Shown here one piece after another: positions 1 through 7,983 of a DNA stretch of 59,389 nucleotides; the stretch's first letter is position 1, and each line of letters begins with the position of its first letter. A program made the position numbers and the translations under genes. The stretch is taken from contig CALJLA010000022.1 in assembly GCA_937983055.1 (NCBI GenBank), positions 1 to 59,389 on the forward strand, written 5' to 3'. Source of the DNA: an uncultured Pseudomonadota bacterium. GTDB lineage: Bacteria > Pseudomonadota > Gammaproteobacteria > Burkholderiales > Eutrophovitaceae. The notes under the pieces were generated by a model. It was not told the origin of the DNA. It ran no database searches and worked only from the letters and a program-made list of their open reading frames with translations.

Positions 1-2
1 CA

Positions 3-662
3 AAATTGCTGGAGAACATTCACCGTGCTGTAAACATTGGAATCGTGAACGAGATGAAAATCGTATGTGACCGAATGGGAATCGACATATACGAAGTAAT
101 CAGGGCGGCAGCCACGAAGCCTTTTGGATTCGTCCCGTATTACCCCGGCCCAGGGCTTGGGGGACACTGCATTCCGATAGATCCTTTTTACCTTACCTGG
201 AAGGCGCGGGAGTATGGGGTAAACACGCGGTTCATCGAGCTGGCGGGGGAGGTTAACAGCAACATGCCCCACTGGGTGGTGGGCAAGGTGATCGATGCGC
301 TTAATAAGCGATCCAAATCGGTCAAGGGCAGCCGGGTGCTCACGTTGGGCGTTGCGTACAAAAAGAATGTTGACGATATGCGCGAGTCGCCCGCCGTCGA
401 AATAATGGATCTCCTCCGGGAAAAAGGGGCCGCGCTCGCCTATTCGGATCCGTATGTCCCGGTGTTTCCAAGAATGCGCAAGTACAAGTTTGATCTCGAG
501 AGCGTACGAATCGACGCCGACTCTCTTACGCGTTACGACTGTGTCATTGTGGCGACAGACCACGACGCGTTTGATTATGGTCTTATTCAACGCCATGCGT
601 CTCTTATCGTCGACACTCGTGGCATTTACAAGGACTCGGCACCCAATATCGTTAGAGCGTAG
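3..662 (+). CDS. Nucleotide-sugar dehydrogenase (UDP-GlcNAc/ManNAc 6-dehydrogenase type), 3' part
   Basis: Oxidises C6 of a UDP-sugar to the carboxylate with two NAD+, giving a uronic acid for surface polysaccharide. The reading frame is open at the left edge, so the N-terminal NAD-binding domain lies outside. What remains is the central helix, the catalytic-cysteine motif GGHCIPIDP, and the UDP-binding C-terminal domain (YKKNVDDMRESPAVEI, then SDPYVP and an ATDHDAFDY block). The GGHCIPIDPFYL form resembles WbpA/WecC/TviB-type enzymes more than plain UDP-glucose dehydrogenase, but substrate cannot be settled from this fragment. It suggests that polysaccharide genes continue to the left. Confidence 0.9.
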   Translation, partial: KLLENIHRAVNIGIVNEMKIVCDRMGIDIYEVIRAAATKPFGFVPYYPGPGLGGHCIPIDPFYLTWKAREYGVNTRFIELAGEVNSNMPHWVVGKVIDALNKRSKSVKGSRVLTLGVAYKKNVDDMRESPAVEIMDLLREKGAALAYSDPYVPVFPRMRKYKFDLESVRIDADSLTRYDCVIVATDHDAFDYGLIQRHASLIVDTRGIYKDSAPNIVRA

Positions 663-1458
663 TGGGCCTTTTTAGGCCAGGCGGCACCAAAGGCCTGAGC
701 GTAGTGTGGCAGGCAATAGTGGGCTGCAAATGCAAGGGCGGGTGGTCTGGGCCGAGGCATTCTCATCCGGCGAGCGAAGCCTGAAACGGGTATAGGAAGC
801 TATCGCGCCGGCAATATTGCAACTACGCTTGTTGGGCGAGGTGGACCAACGCAAGCCGGATACGCGCCCTCAGATCTTCAACGCCGCGTGCGCCGGATTG
901 GGGTTTCCGATGGCCAGAATCATTGCGATAAGGCTAGTTTAGCCCGTCAGCAACATTTCTTGTTCAGCAAGGAAGCGCCAACAGTTGCCGTGCCTCGTCA
1001 GCTCGGGTGCGGGTCAAACGCGAAATCGTATCGAAGCCGGCGATCAGGCCACCCGAATTACTGTAGAAGCGCATAGGTCAGGCGGCTTGGCGTAGCTCTT
1101 CTATTTAGCGGCGCGTTGAGTGTCCGATGGTGACACAGCGCCGTCCGGGATTCGGTGCTTAGCGCGTTTCGCGCATTGCGAACTCACCGCATCGTTACCA
1201 CGCATGTTCAGACTGTCAAAGTTCGGCGGCAAGCATCGCCATTCTATGGCGTGTGGGTTGTCGAGGAGTGATCACACCGAACTGTCGGCACTTCGACGGT
1301 TCACGATTCAGTATGGCTTATCTGGGAAACAGCGCTGCTTCGTACGGCGAAATATCGACGGGGGCGACTGGCATGGCAAGTGCGAAGTAAGACAGGCGCT
1401 CGGACAGCCTTGGGACAGGGGGGACGACGTGGAGTTGCTTCACGCGGCCTTGGTTTAG
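663..1458. other. About 800 bases without a supportable gene
   Basis: Short open frames occur on both strands, but none has a good ribosome-binding site, a recognisable motif or credible composition. I see no tRNA, insertion-sequence ends or clear terminator. The first bases after the dehydrogenase stop hold only a weak GGCC-T5-AGGCC palindrome. The stretch may be decayed sequence. Confidence 0.5.
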
Positions 1459-1474
1459 TCCGAGCGTCTTTTTC
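1459..1474 (+). repeat. Upstream box shared by the two small paralogous genes
   Basis: The 15-base string CCGAGCGTCTTTTTC occurs here and again at 5319-5333, in each case tens of bases upstream of a member of the small paralogous pair. It could be a leftover of duplicated coding sequence or a shared leader/regulatory element. Sequence between box and gene is not conserved, which favours some function or a mosaic duplication. Confidence 0.5.
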
Positions 1475-1520
1475 GAAGGAAGATCTTCTCACGCAGCCAC
1501 TGAATTTCGGGGCGACGGCC

Positions 1521-1772
1521 ATGCAAACGGACGCTTTCGAGGCTTTTGGGCGATACACGACCAGGCGGCACGAGAAGTTGGCATATTGTTACAAGGCCTC
1601 GTGGAACATTGCGGGTGATCGAATTCTTTGGTCTGCCAGGGTCTATCGAGGAGGGGAAGAAAAAGCCCATCCGAGGGGCGTGATCAGAATGCTTAATGGA
1701 GCGCCGCCAAACGATGCGGTCAGGAAGCTGGTGGAAAACTTCATTGAGTACCTGGACGAAGCCCGCAAATAG
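1521..1772 (+). CDS. Small conserved protein, paralogue of the gene at 5356-5661
   Basis: Function unknown. Starting at the ATG at 1521 it is 83 residues; the frame stays open upstream to 1380. The reason to believe it is real is a second copy 3.8 kb away: residues from GRYTTRR to the end align without gaps over 69 positions with the other protein, about 41 identical by hand count. Shared blocks are YTTRR, LAY.Y.A.W, GDRILWSA, GAPP..AVRKLVE. There is no signal peptide or membrane segment; it looks like a small soluble alpha/beta protein. A sequence box (CCGAGCGTCTTTTTC) is also shared upstream of both copies. The start is uncertain. Confidence 0.6.
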   Translation: MQTDAFEAFGRYTTRRHEKLAYCYKASWNIAGDRILWSARVYRGGEEKAHPRGVIRMLNGAPPNDAVRKLVENFIEYLDEARK

Positions 1773-2077
1773 TCATGGAAACCTGTTTCGGATGGTGACG
1801 CCGCGTTGGAAAATTTGGCGTTAAGCAGTGCGTTGAATACAGAATGCGAGCCATCCGTACTGCTTGCCTTTGCACATTGCAACCAAATGCCGTACGCGCA
1901 CTGGAGCATGATGCCGGGCAGCGCGGAAACATGCGACCAACGCCGAACGAGGTCCCGAATGCCGCGTGGTTACGCCCCGTCTTCCTGAGCGGCAGTGGCT
2001 GCCGCCGTTTGGCATCTCTATAACGAGGTGCGCAGTTTCAAGAACGGTGTCGTGATCGTGGTCAGTCAGAACGTCTG
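1773..2077. other. Non-coding gap
   Basis: Only short opposing open frames with no motif or ribosome-binding site. I see nothing I can name here. Confidence 0.4.
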
Positions 2078-2287
2078 CTAGTTATCGGTGGAAGCGGCTT
2101 CGAAGCATTTTATATGACGATAGCCATGTGCCTTGGCGTCTCGCAGGCAGTCGGTTAGCCAGTCAAAACCATGATCACAGGACTGCGACAAATCTTCGTT
2201 GTTCTGAGCCATCTTATGGCAGCGCCAGTACCACTTGGTGTGATCTTGGTAGAACTCCCACTCTTCGGCGGTAGATGCCTTGTCCAT
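2078..2287 (-). CDS. Small YegP/DUF1508-like protein
   Basis: A 69-residue protein of unknown function. A strong Shine-Dalgarno (GGGGAGGAAAC) directly precedes the ATG at 2287. The pattern WEFYQD...WYWRCHKMAQNN, a serine-rich turn, then L.DAKAHGY resembles small proteobacterial proteins of the YegP/DUF1508 type (W.fY.D....WRW...A.NG...S..gY....dc...a..hGY), although the usual 'NG' is NN and the aromatic/glycine spacing is looser. It has four cysteines and no export signal. Family assignment is by pattern recall only, so moderate to weak; that it is a real gene is better supported. Confidence 0.6.
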   Translation of the reverse strand: MDKASTAEEWEFYQDHTKWYWRCHKMAQNNEDLSQSCDHGFDWLTDCLRDAKAHGYRHIKCFEAASTDN

Positions 2288-3375
2288 GTTTCCTCCCCGT
2301 TTGTGCGTGTCAAGAAAGTTTTATTGAGCCTCCAAGAGCAGCACATGCAATGCGCATTGCGTTCGCATGTCTCTACGGAAGCCAACATTCGTTGTCAAAA
2401 TTTCCGGGGGGTCGAAAAGGAACGCTAGCGGCAGAACTCTTCGTGTAGGCAAACTGCTCTGGCCGAAGCGGAACCAGGACGATCAAAGTGCGCGGAAACG
2501 AAGCCGATGGGCCGGCCCTTCTGCCGACGGCAGATAACCTGACGCACTCTCTCCCCTTTCTTTTTGCGGGATCTCTGTCCCTTTTGTAGTGAGTATAGGC
2601 AAACCAGCCCGGATCGCAAGGCTTGAGGCATTGGTGGCTCGGCCCTGTGGCATTTCGATGGTTCGCGTACGACAGGCGCGAGGCGAGACTGCGATGCGTG
2701 GCGACGACGGCCCGCGAACTCGGACGCGCGCAAAGCAATAGTTTCGCTTCGGATAGCAGTGTAGGGAGCGGCCGTGTGCGAGAAGCTGTTCAGGCATGAA
2801 CAACACCCAGTAGGCCCAGAGGCCCGCGAGGGGCGGCGGACGAGAATGTTCTGGTAATGGTGGCGATCGAAATGTACCAGTCGCTCGCATTGGGGCGTGC
2901 TTTCGCTGCTTGGCGAGGAGCAATCGATGTGACTGATTGGTGCGGCGCAGCATCCTGGCGTGCTGCAATGAGTTCAGACGGCGCTAGTAGGCGGTTCGGG
3001 ATGAGTCGATACGTCATGGTCCATTGGCGGCTCGGCCACAACATGGACAGGGCTGTTGCTGCGATACACACGATTCAAGACGGCCAACACTGCCGGAACG
3101 AAGCTCAAGGCGGACGGCCGAATACGATGGCGCCGGAGGGCGTTCAAGTTGAGGTAAACCGCAGCCGCTTTGGGCGCATTCGGTCGTGCGGCGGCAGCGG
3201 CTCGGCGCGCGTCGCATTGGATCGTGCCGCGGCAGGTTCAGGGGGAAACGGGGTTTCCCGAACGACGCTGCTCGCTAAGAGGCGCGGCTAAATGCCTTTT
3301 GGGGGTTTCCCCGAATAATGCCTCGGGCACCAGGTTCGCGGGTAGGCGGTCCCAATGTTCTGCCAACTTAGCGAT
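2288..3375. other. 1.1 kb without a supportable gene
   Basis: Several 70-160 residue open frames exist on both strands, but they are arginine/serine/proline-rich, overlap one another and carry no motif. None has a convincing start. No RNA gene or repeat was noticed. The stretch may be degraded accessory DNA between the YegP-like gene and the GC-rich orphan gene. Confidence 0.45.
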
Positions 3376-4671
3376 TTACGGCCTGTCTTCATCCGACGCT
3401 TGGGAGTCCCGATCAGGCGCGGGCGTCGATCCGCCGGGCGGTGTAGGCGCGGCGGTGATGCGCAGGCCGACGATCCAGCCCGCAAGGTAAATGGGGTCGT
3501 CGCGGTTGGCCAGGGGTACACCGTAGCGGCTGATCTGATGGGTTGCCGGCGCCTGCCCGGTCGAGTCCGTTGCCGGCTGCGGGGTCAGCTCAAAGCGCTG
3601 CGCCAGCGCCTGAAACTCGGGCGTTGCAGCGAACGTGTGGTCGGTGCCCGGGGTGATGCCCTCCGGTGACTCAAACCAGGTCAGCCGTGGATGCCGGCGC
3701 TGGATCGGGTCGGGGGAGAGCAGCACCAGGGGCACGCGACCCGGCATGCGCTTCAGCCACCACTCGATCAGGTCGTAGGTCTCGGCGCCGCCCGCGGCGG
3801 CACCGCCGTCGTCGAGGAACAGGTCCCCCCGGCCCAGGCCCTCGCTGCTCCAGCGGATGCCCTGGAACCAGGCGGGGGTGTGCGGCAGGGCGAAGCGCAC
3901 GCCGGTCTCCGGATCGTGTTCCATTGCCCTATGCCAGCGGCTGCCGCGTTCGAGCACGCTGATCGGGAAGACCGAGGCGTCCCCGGCCGGCAGGCCGCCG
4001 CGCCGCCGCCGTTCCTCGCACGCGAGCCGCAGGGCCCGGTAGTCCGCGTGGCCCCGGTTGGAGAAGGAGCCCATCGAGGGCAGCGCGAGCAAGGCCTGGA
4101 GGCAGTCATAGAGGGGCTCTTTGTAGGTGGGCGCGATATTCACCTGGCGGCGAACTGGAAAGGCCTGCGGCCCCATTTCGAGCAGCGCGCGGTCGCGCGG
4201 ATGCGCGTGGGCATCGATCAGCCCGACCTCCCAGGCGAGCAGCGGGTCTTGGCTGGCCCGCAGTTCGGCCTGGGCCTGCCGGACCGCGCCGAGGAGTTCT
4301 TCGAGATAGCCGGTAAACCCGCCGTCGGCCAGGTAGCGCCGCCAGTCGTCAACGGTGCGCTCATGCCGGGTGAACTCCAGGAACCGCTGGAAATTGACCC
4401 CATCCGTGAGCGAGAGCGTGCCGCGAACATCCATTGGGTTGATGCCCTCTTGGTACAGGAAGCTCAGGGTACCGAGGGGTGCGCTGAGGCGGAGGTAGCG
4501 GTACAGGTCGACCGGGTGCGCGAGCGTCATCAGTTCGTGAACTCGCACGCCCTGTCGGGCCTGGTCGAACAGGCCCAGCAGCTCGCCCGCTTCAATCGTG
4601 AAGGTCAGGTCGCCAAGCAGGGTCGGACCGGGAAAAGTGGGCGCCGGTTGACCGGCGGCAGGCAGTGCCAT
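3376..4671 (-). CDS. Orphan 431-residue protein, very GC-rich
   Basis: I do not recognise a family. The ATG at 4671 has a ribosome-binding site (TGAGGAG, 6-7 bases upstream). The protein is soluble-looking, with no signal peptide or membrane helix, and has a proline- and acid-rich C-terminal tail. Visible blocks: an all-helical-looking N-terminal third with DLYRYLRLSAPLG and FQRFLEFTRHERTVDDWRRYL; a middle part with GLIDAHAHPRDRALLEMGP and MGSFSNRGHADYRALR; a later part with YDLIEWWLKRMPGRVPLVLLSPDP and LTWFESPEGITPGTDH. Third-position GC is much higher than in neighbouring genes and a tandem repeat lies just upstream, suggesting acquisition. The mirror frame on the plus strand (3691-4731) is a composition artefact. 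Confidence 0.7.
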   Translation of the reverse strand: MALPAAGQPAPTFPGPTLLGDLTFTIEAGELLGLFDQARQGVRVHELMTLAHPVDLYRYLRLSAPLGTLSFLYQEGINPMDVRGTLSLTDGVNFQRFLEFTRHERTVDDWRRYLADGGFTGYLEELLGAVRQAQAELRASQDPLLAWEVGLIDAHAHPRDRALLEMGPQAFPVRRQVNIAPTYKEPLYDCLQALLALPSMGSFSNRGHADYRALRLACEERRRRGGLPAGDASVFPISVLERGSRWHRAMEHDPETGVRFALPHTPAWFQGIRWSSEGLGRGDLFLDDGGAAAGGAETYDLIEWWLKRMPGRVPLVLLSPDPIQRRHPRLTWFESPEGITPGTDHTFAATPEFQALAQRFELTPQPATDSTGQAPATHQISRYGVPLANRDDPIYLAGWIVGLRITAAPTPPGGSTPAPDRDSQASDEDRP

Positions 4672-4737
4672 GGTGCGCTCCTCACGGCCCGGAATCAGAG
4701 GGGGCGGGTCCGGCTCCGGGCCAAGGGATAGCCGGCA

Positions 4738-4900
4738 ACGCTTTAGCGGTGTTGTTTAAGGTCGCCCGCAAGTTGTCGGTTAAATCGGCGACCGCCCAGA
4801 AGGGCAAAACAAAAACCCGTTCCAGCCAATGCCGAAACGGGTTTGCCGTTCGCTTTAGCTGGATTTGTTACGCGCCCGCAAGCTGTGGATCAAATCGGCG
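4738..4900 (+). repeat. Two direct repeats 110 bases apart
   Basis: The segment GCCCGCAAG.TGT.G.T.AAATCGGCG occurs at 4764-4790 and 4874-4900, 23 of 27 bases identical. Similarity extends upstream through CGCTTTAGC and a T-rich GTTGTTTA/TTTGTTA block, so the unit is roughly 50 bases starting near 4738 and 4848. A terminator-like hairpin sits between the copies. It lies directly upstream of the GC-rich orphan gene. It does not match integron attC or IS-end patterns that I know. Confidence 0.6.
4804..4844 (-). terminator. Rho-independent terminator-like hairpin
   Basis: AAACCCGTT (4813-4821) and AACGGGTTT (4836-4844) form a perfect 9-bp stem with a 14-base loop. Read on the minus strand the stem runs into TTTTTGTTTTG, the form of an intrinsic terminator. 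No obvious minus-strand gene lies just upstream, so it may insulate the orphan gene at 3376-4671 or belong to the surrounding repeat element. Confidence 0.55.
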
Positions 4901-5318
4901 CTCTCGTATTTTGACAGGGCGGATATTAACTGGTTCCGCAGCATGAGCAGAGACGTTGCTTCAGGTGTATTTGATTGTCATCTGCCAGAGTGTCAGGTGC
5001 AGAGTCGGAGACTTCGGGCCGAGCCCGCGTAACGGGCACAACCGTTCCATTGCGCCAACTTGTGGACGGGAGGCGATGACGCTGTCGGGCAGGTGCGGTT
5101 TCGCGCTGGGGCAGCGATAGGGCCGTCTGGCCCGCGTGCCGCTGCGTCGGATTTCCGACAATCGGGCGAATCGCGCCCAATCTCATGAAGATCGCGCGCC
5201 CGCGACGACGCAGTTTCGACAGCCGCCCGCTGGCACGCGCCATGCGAGATGTGAAGTGCGCTCGGGCCTATCTTGAACAGGGGTGGCCTGACTGCTCTGC
5301 ACTCAGCACCAGGTTGGC
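4901..5318. other. Non-coding stretch before the second small paralogue
   Basis: Only arginine-rich short frames with no motif are present. The promoter of the small gene at 5356 should lie in the right-hand part, but I cannot identify it with confidence. Confidence 0.4.
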
Positions 5319-5333
5319 CCGAGCGTCTTTTTC
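5319..5333 (+). repeat. Second copy of the shared upstream box
   Basis: Identical over 15 bases to 1460-1474 (CCGAGCGTCTTTTTC). It lies 22 bases before the start of the small paralogue; here the box frame is followed at once by a stop (TGA at 5341), so at this copy it is not part of the protein. Confidence 0.5.
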
Positions 5334-5355
5334 ATTTGCGTGAGGATGACACGTG

Positions 5356-5661
5356 ATGAGAAACGGGGCTGATGCATCGACAGGAAGCAGCGCCGCGAGC
5401 GGCGCGATCTCAGGGCATTACACTACCCGTCGCGGTCGCGGCCTTGCCTACGATTACGATGCCTTCTGGTCGCTTTCAGGCGACCGCATTCTGTGGTCGG
5501 CGAAAGTGTGTCGCAACGGCGCGCCGACGGACCAGCCAGTCGGCATCGTTCGCATGATCGAAGGCGCTCCGCCCGAGCTGGCGGTGAGAAAACTGGTCGA
5601 GTTCTCGATCGAAAGCCTGGGCCGGGACGCAAAGCCGGAACGGAATCGCCAGTTGGCGTGA
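5356..5661 (+). CDS. Small conserved protein, paralogue of the gene at 1521-1772
   Basis: Function unknown, 101 residues from the ATG at 5356 (a GTG lies one codon earlier), with TGAGGA about 10 bases upstream. The N-terminal 20 residues are Ser/Ala/Gly-rich and not shared; the rest (GHYTTRRGRGLAYDYDAFW, GDRILWSAKV, VGIVRMIEGAPPELAVRKLVE) matches the other copy at about 41 of 69 positions without gaps. Conserved Trp, Tyr and basic residues suggest a compact fold. The bidirectional terminator at 5729 follows. Neither copy has a partner gene that hints at its role. Confidence 0.7.
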   Translation: MRNGADASTGSSAASGAISGHYTTRRGRGLAYDYDAFWSLSGDRILWSAKVCRNGAPTDQPVGIVRMIEGAPPELAVRKLVEFSIESLGRDAKPERNRQLA

Positions 5662-5728
5662 GGCGCCACGAAGGCGGGGCGTTTGTGGTCGAACCACGAG
5701 GGTTCTCACCCTCGTCACTTCACCAAAC

Positions 5729-5758
5729 AAAAAGAGGACCCAACCGGGTCCTCTTTTT
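5729..5758 (-). terminator. Terminator downstream of tRNA-Ser (bidirectional)
   Basis: A near-perfect hairpin, AAAGAGGACCC-AACC-GGGTCCTCTTT, flanked by A and T runs on the two sides, so it can stop transcription both from the tRNA (minus strand) and from the small gene at 5356-5661 (plus strand). Confidence 0.85.
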
Positions 5759-5762
5759 TGTT

Positions 5763-5854
5763 TGGCGGAGAGAGAGGGATTCGAACCCTCGATACGGTGT
5801 GACCCGTATAACGCCTTAGCAGGGCGCCCCCTTCGGCCTCTCGGGCATCTCTCC
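5763..5854 (-). tRNA. tRNA-Ser(GCT)
   Basis: The minus-strand reading starts GGAGAGATGCCCGAG and ends TCTCTCCGCCA, so the acceptor stem GGAGAGA/TCTCTCC, discriminator G and an encoded CCA are visible. The anticodon loop is CTGCTAA (anticodon GCT, decoding AGC/AGU). The long variable arm (TTATACGGGTCACACCGTA) and the T-loop GGTTCGAATCC are those of a type II serine tRNA. It lies just upstream of lysC's 3' end, an arrangement I recall from betaproteobacteria. Confidence 0.97.
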
Positions 5855-6089
5855 TGAAGCTCGTTTACTCGTGCTGCCGTTCGTCGATCAGCCGACGTTA
5901 TTCATGGTACCGCGGCCGCAGGGGGCGCGGACGCCCGGCTGTTTGGTTTTGGCTTCTTTCGATGCCTGGCCTCTCGGGCCGTGTCTTTTTGCCGGCCGTC
6001 GCCAGCCTACTCAGTACACAGCACGCAGTACGGCGCACACTTTCCTTCGCCGCGAAGCATATGCGCTTCGGCCCCGTCGGGTCAAACCC

Positions 6090-7361
6090 TTATTCCAGGC
6101 TGGTTTGTTCCTTGACCTGCTCGTCCAGACCGAACGCCTTGTGCAGCGCGCGCACGGCGAGTTCCATGTACTTTTCGTCGATGACGACGGTGATCTTGAT
6201 CTCGGAGGTGGACACCATCTGGATGTTGATGTTCTCGCTCGCTAGCGCGCTGAACATCTGGCTGGCGACGCCGACATGAGAGCGCATCCCCACGCCCACA
6301 AGGCCGAGCTTGCAAATCTTGTCGTCGCCAACCACCTCGCGCGCGCCGATCTCGCCGGCCACGCGCTTGAGAATGTCGAGCGTGCGCTTGAGATCGTTGC
6401 GGTGAACGGTGAACGAGAAGTCCGTCATGCCGTCCTTGCCGATGTTCTGCACGATCACGTCGACTTCGATGTTCGCCTTGGCGACCGGGTCAAGAATCGC
6501 GAAGGCGATGCCGGGGCGGTCGGGCACGCCGACCACCGTGACTTTGGCTTCGTCCCGATTGAATGCAATGCCGGATACCAGCGCCTGTTCCATGTCTACA
6601 TCGTCCTCGAAAGTAATCAACGTGCCGGAGTGCGCTTCCTCGTCGATTGGAATGTCCGGCGGCGTCAGGCTGGACAGCACGCGCAGCCTCACCTTGTACT
6701 TGCCCGCGAACTCCACCGAGCGGATCTGCAGCACCTTGGAGCCGAGGCTGGCCATCTCGAGCATTTCCTCGAAGGTGATGGTGTGCAGCCGCCGCGCCTG
6801 TGGCACTACGCGCGGGTCGGTGGTGTATACGCCATCGACGTCGGTATAGATCTGGCATTCGTCGGCGCGAAGCGCCGCGGCCAAGGCTACGCCCGAGGTG
6901 TCCGATCCGCCGCGGCCAAGGGTGGTGATATTGCCGTCGGCATCCACGCCTTGAAAGCCTGCCACCACCACGACCTTGCCTTCCGACAGGTCGGCGAGGA
7001 TCTTCCGGTCGTCGATCTCGAGGATACGCGCCTTGGTGAAGGCGCTGTCCGTAAGCAGCCGGATCTGGCCGCCGGTGTACGAGCGCGCCTTCAGGCCGAT
7101 TTCCATCAAAGCCATCGAAAGCAGGCCTATGGTGACTTGCTCCCCGGTGGAGGCGACCACATCGAGCTCGCGCGGATCGGGGTGCGGCTGAATTTCCTTC
7201 GCCAAGGCAATGAGGCGGTTCGTTTCGCCTGACATGGCCGACACCACCACGACAACGTCGTGACCTGCGTGCCGCCATTTGGCCACGCGCTGGGCGACGT
7301 TTTTGATGCGTTCTGTCGAGCCGACGGAGGTTCCGCCGTACTTCTGCACTATCAATGCCAT
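6090..7361 (-). CDS. lysC: Aspartate kinase
   Basis: Phosphorylates L-aspartate with ATP, the first step to lysine (via DAP), threonine and methionine. At 423 residues it has the length of the monofunctional, lysine/threonine-regulated class. The N-terminal amino-acid-kinase domain opens with KYGGTSVGS (residues 7-15) and continues with SAMSGETNRL and GRGGSDTSGVALAAAL; the substrate block TDVDGVYTTDPRVVPQA is intact. Two ACT domains fill the C-terminal 150 residues (TVVGVPDRPGIAFAIL and GLVGVGMRSHVGVASQMFSALASENINIQMVSTSEIKI). Stand-alone gene between two tRNAs; the start ATG gives the usual MALIVQKYGGTS. Confidence 0.97.
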   Translation of the reverse strand: MALIVQKYGGTSVGSTERIKNVAQRVAKWRHAGHDVVVVVSAMSGETNRLIALAKEIQPHPDPRELDVVASTGEQVTIGLLSMALMEIGLKARSYTGGQIRLLTDSAFTKARILEIDDRKILADLSEGKVVVVAGFQGVDADGNITTLGRGGSDTSGVALAAALRADECQIYTDVDGVYTTDPRVVPQARRLHTITFEEMLEMASLGSKVLQIRSVEFAGKYKVRLRVLSSLTPPDIPIDEEAHSGTLITFEDDVDMEQALVSGIAFNRDEAKVTVVGVPDRPGIAFAILDPVAKANIEVDVIVQNIGKDGMTDFSFTVHRNDLKRTLDILKRVAGEIGAREVVGDDKICKLGLVGVGMRSHVGVASQMFSALASENINIQMVSTSEIKITVVIDEKYMELAVRALHKAFGLDEQVKEQTSLE

Positions 7362-7547
7362 AACGGGCGGGTGGGGGACGTTGGGTTGCGCTTCGCAAAG
7401 CGCGCCATTCTAAGGGAATCGGCTCCCGAGATTAACTCTCGGGAAGATCTTTGCGGGCCTCAGAGCTATCGCGAGGCAGCGGGTCGCAGTTGGATTGCGC
7501 TGTAAGGGTTTCTATCGCTGTGAACTTTTGGCATAATGCGCGCCGTC

Positions 7548-7624
7548 GCGCCCGTAGCTCAGTTGGATAGAGTACCTGGCTACGAACCAGGGGGTCGTGG
7601 GTTCAAATCCTGCCGGGCGCGCCA
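7548..7624 (+). tRNA. tRNA-Arg(ACG)
   Basis: 77 bases: acceptor GCGCCCG paired with CGGGCGC, discriminator G and encoded CCA; D-arm AGCTCAGTTGGATAGAGT; anticodon loop CTACGAA (ACG, read as ICG for CGN codons); T-loop GGTTCAAATCC. A CATAAT box at 7532-7537, about 10 bases upstream of the mature 5' end, may be the -10 element. Confidence 0.97.
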
Positions 7625-7983
7625 TTCAAATCAAAGCCATAGCTTCATTACGCCAGTTGCCGCCGAACGGCGGGATAATTGCTGGCTTCCCCAGGGTACA
7701 TTCGATTCGCCGGTAATTGCTTGGTCAGTGAGGCGGCAGGGGCTCGCGCTGCCTAATCGCATCGACTCACGATCTGGGCGGAATAGCTATTGGTTCTTGC
7801 GCATTCCCGAAACCGCGCTTCATCGCAGACTCGGTCGCTCGCATTCCGCCCTGTGTGACCTCCTGCCCCGGCGATTTCAAAAGCTTGTCTGGCGATGCGG
7901 GGGCACCAAAGTAATTGACCCATTACGCACCGACGCCTGCTACTCATGATCGACCCAGTGCATTACTGACTAACTCACGAAAA
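7625..7983. other. Non-coding gap between tRNA-Arg and galE
   Basis: No open frame with motif or ribosome-binding site. I do not see a clear terminator for either neighbour. Confidence 0.4.

Noticed and set aside
3691..4731. 346-codon plus-strand frame opposite the GC-rich orphan gene
   Set aside because: Antisense shadow of a very GC-rich gene; composition is Arg/Gly/Ala-dominated with no motif, and the minus-strand frame has the ribosome-binding site.
4738..4900. Integron attC site or IS end
   Set aside because: Direct repeats without GTTRRRY/RYYYAAC core sites and without transposase nearby.
6276..7232. 318-codon plus-strand frame across lysC
   Set aside because: Mirror of lysC, which has all family motifs.
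6490..7398. 302-codon minus-strand frame overlapping lysC
   Set aside because: Out-of-frame reading of lysC; Arg-rich with no motif.
7536..7949. Protein MRAVAPVAQLDRVPGYEPGG...
   Set aside because: Common false translation through a tRNA gene, here tRNA-Arg.
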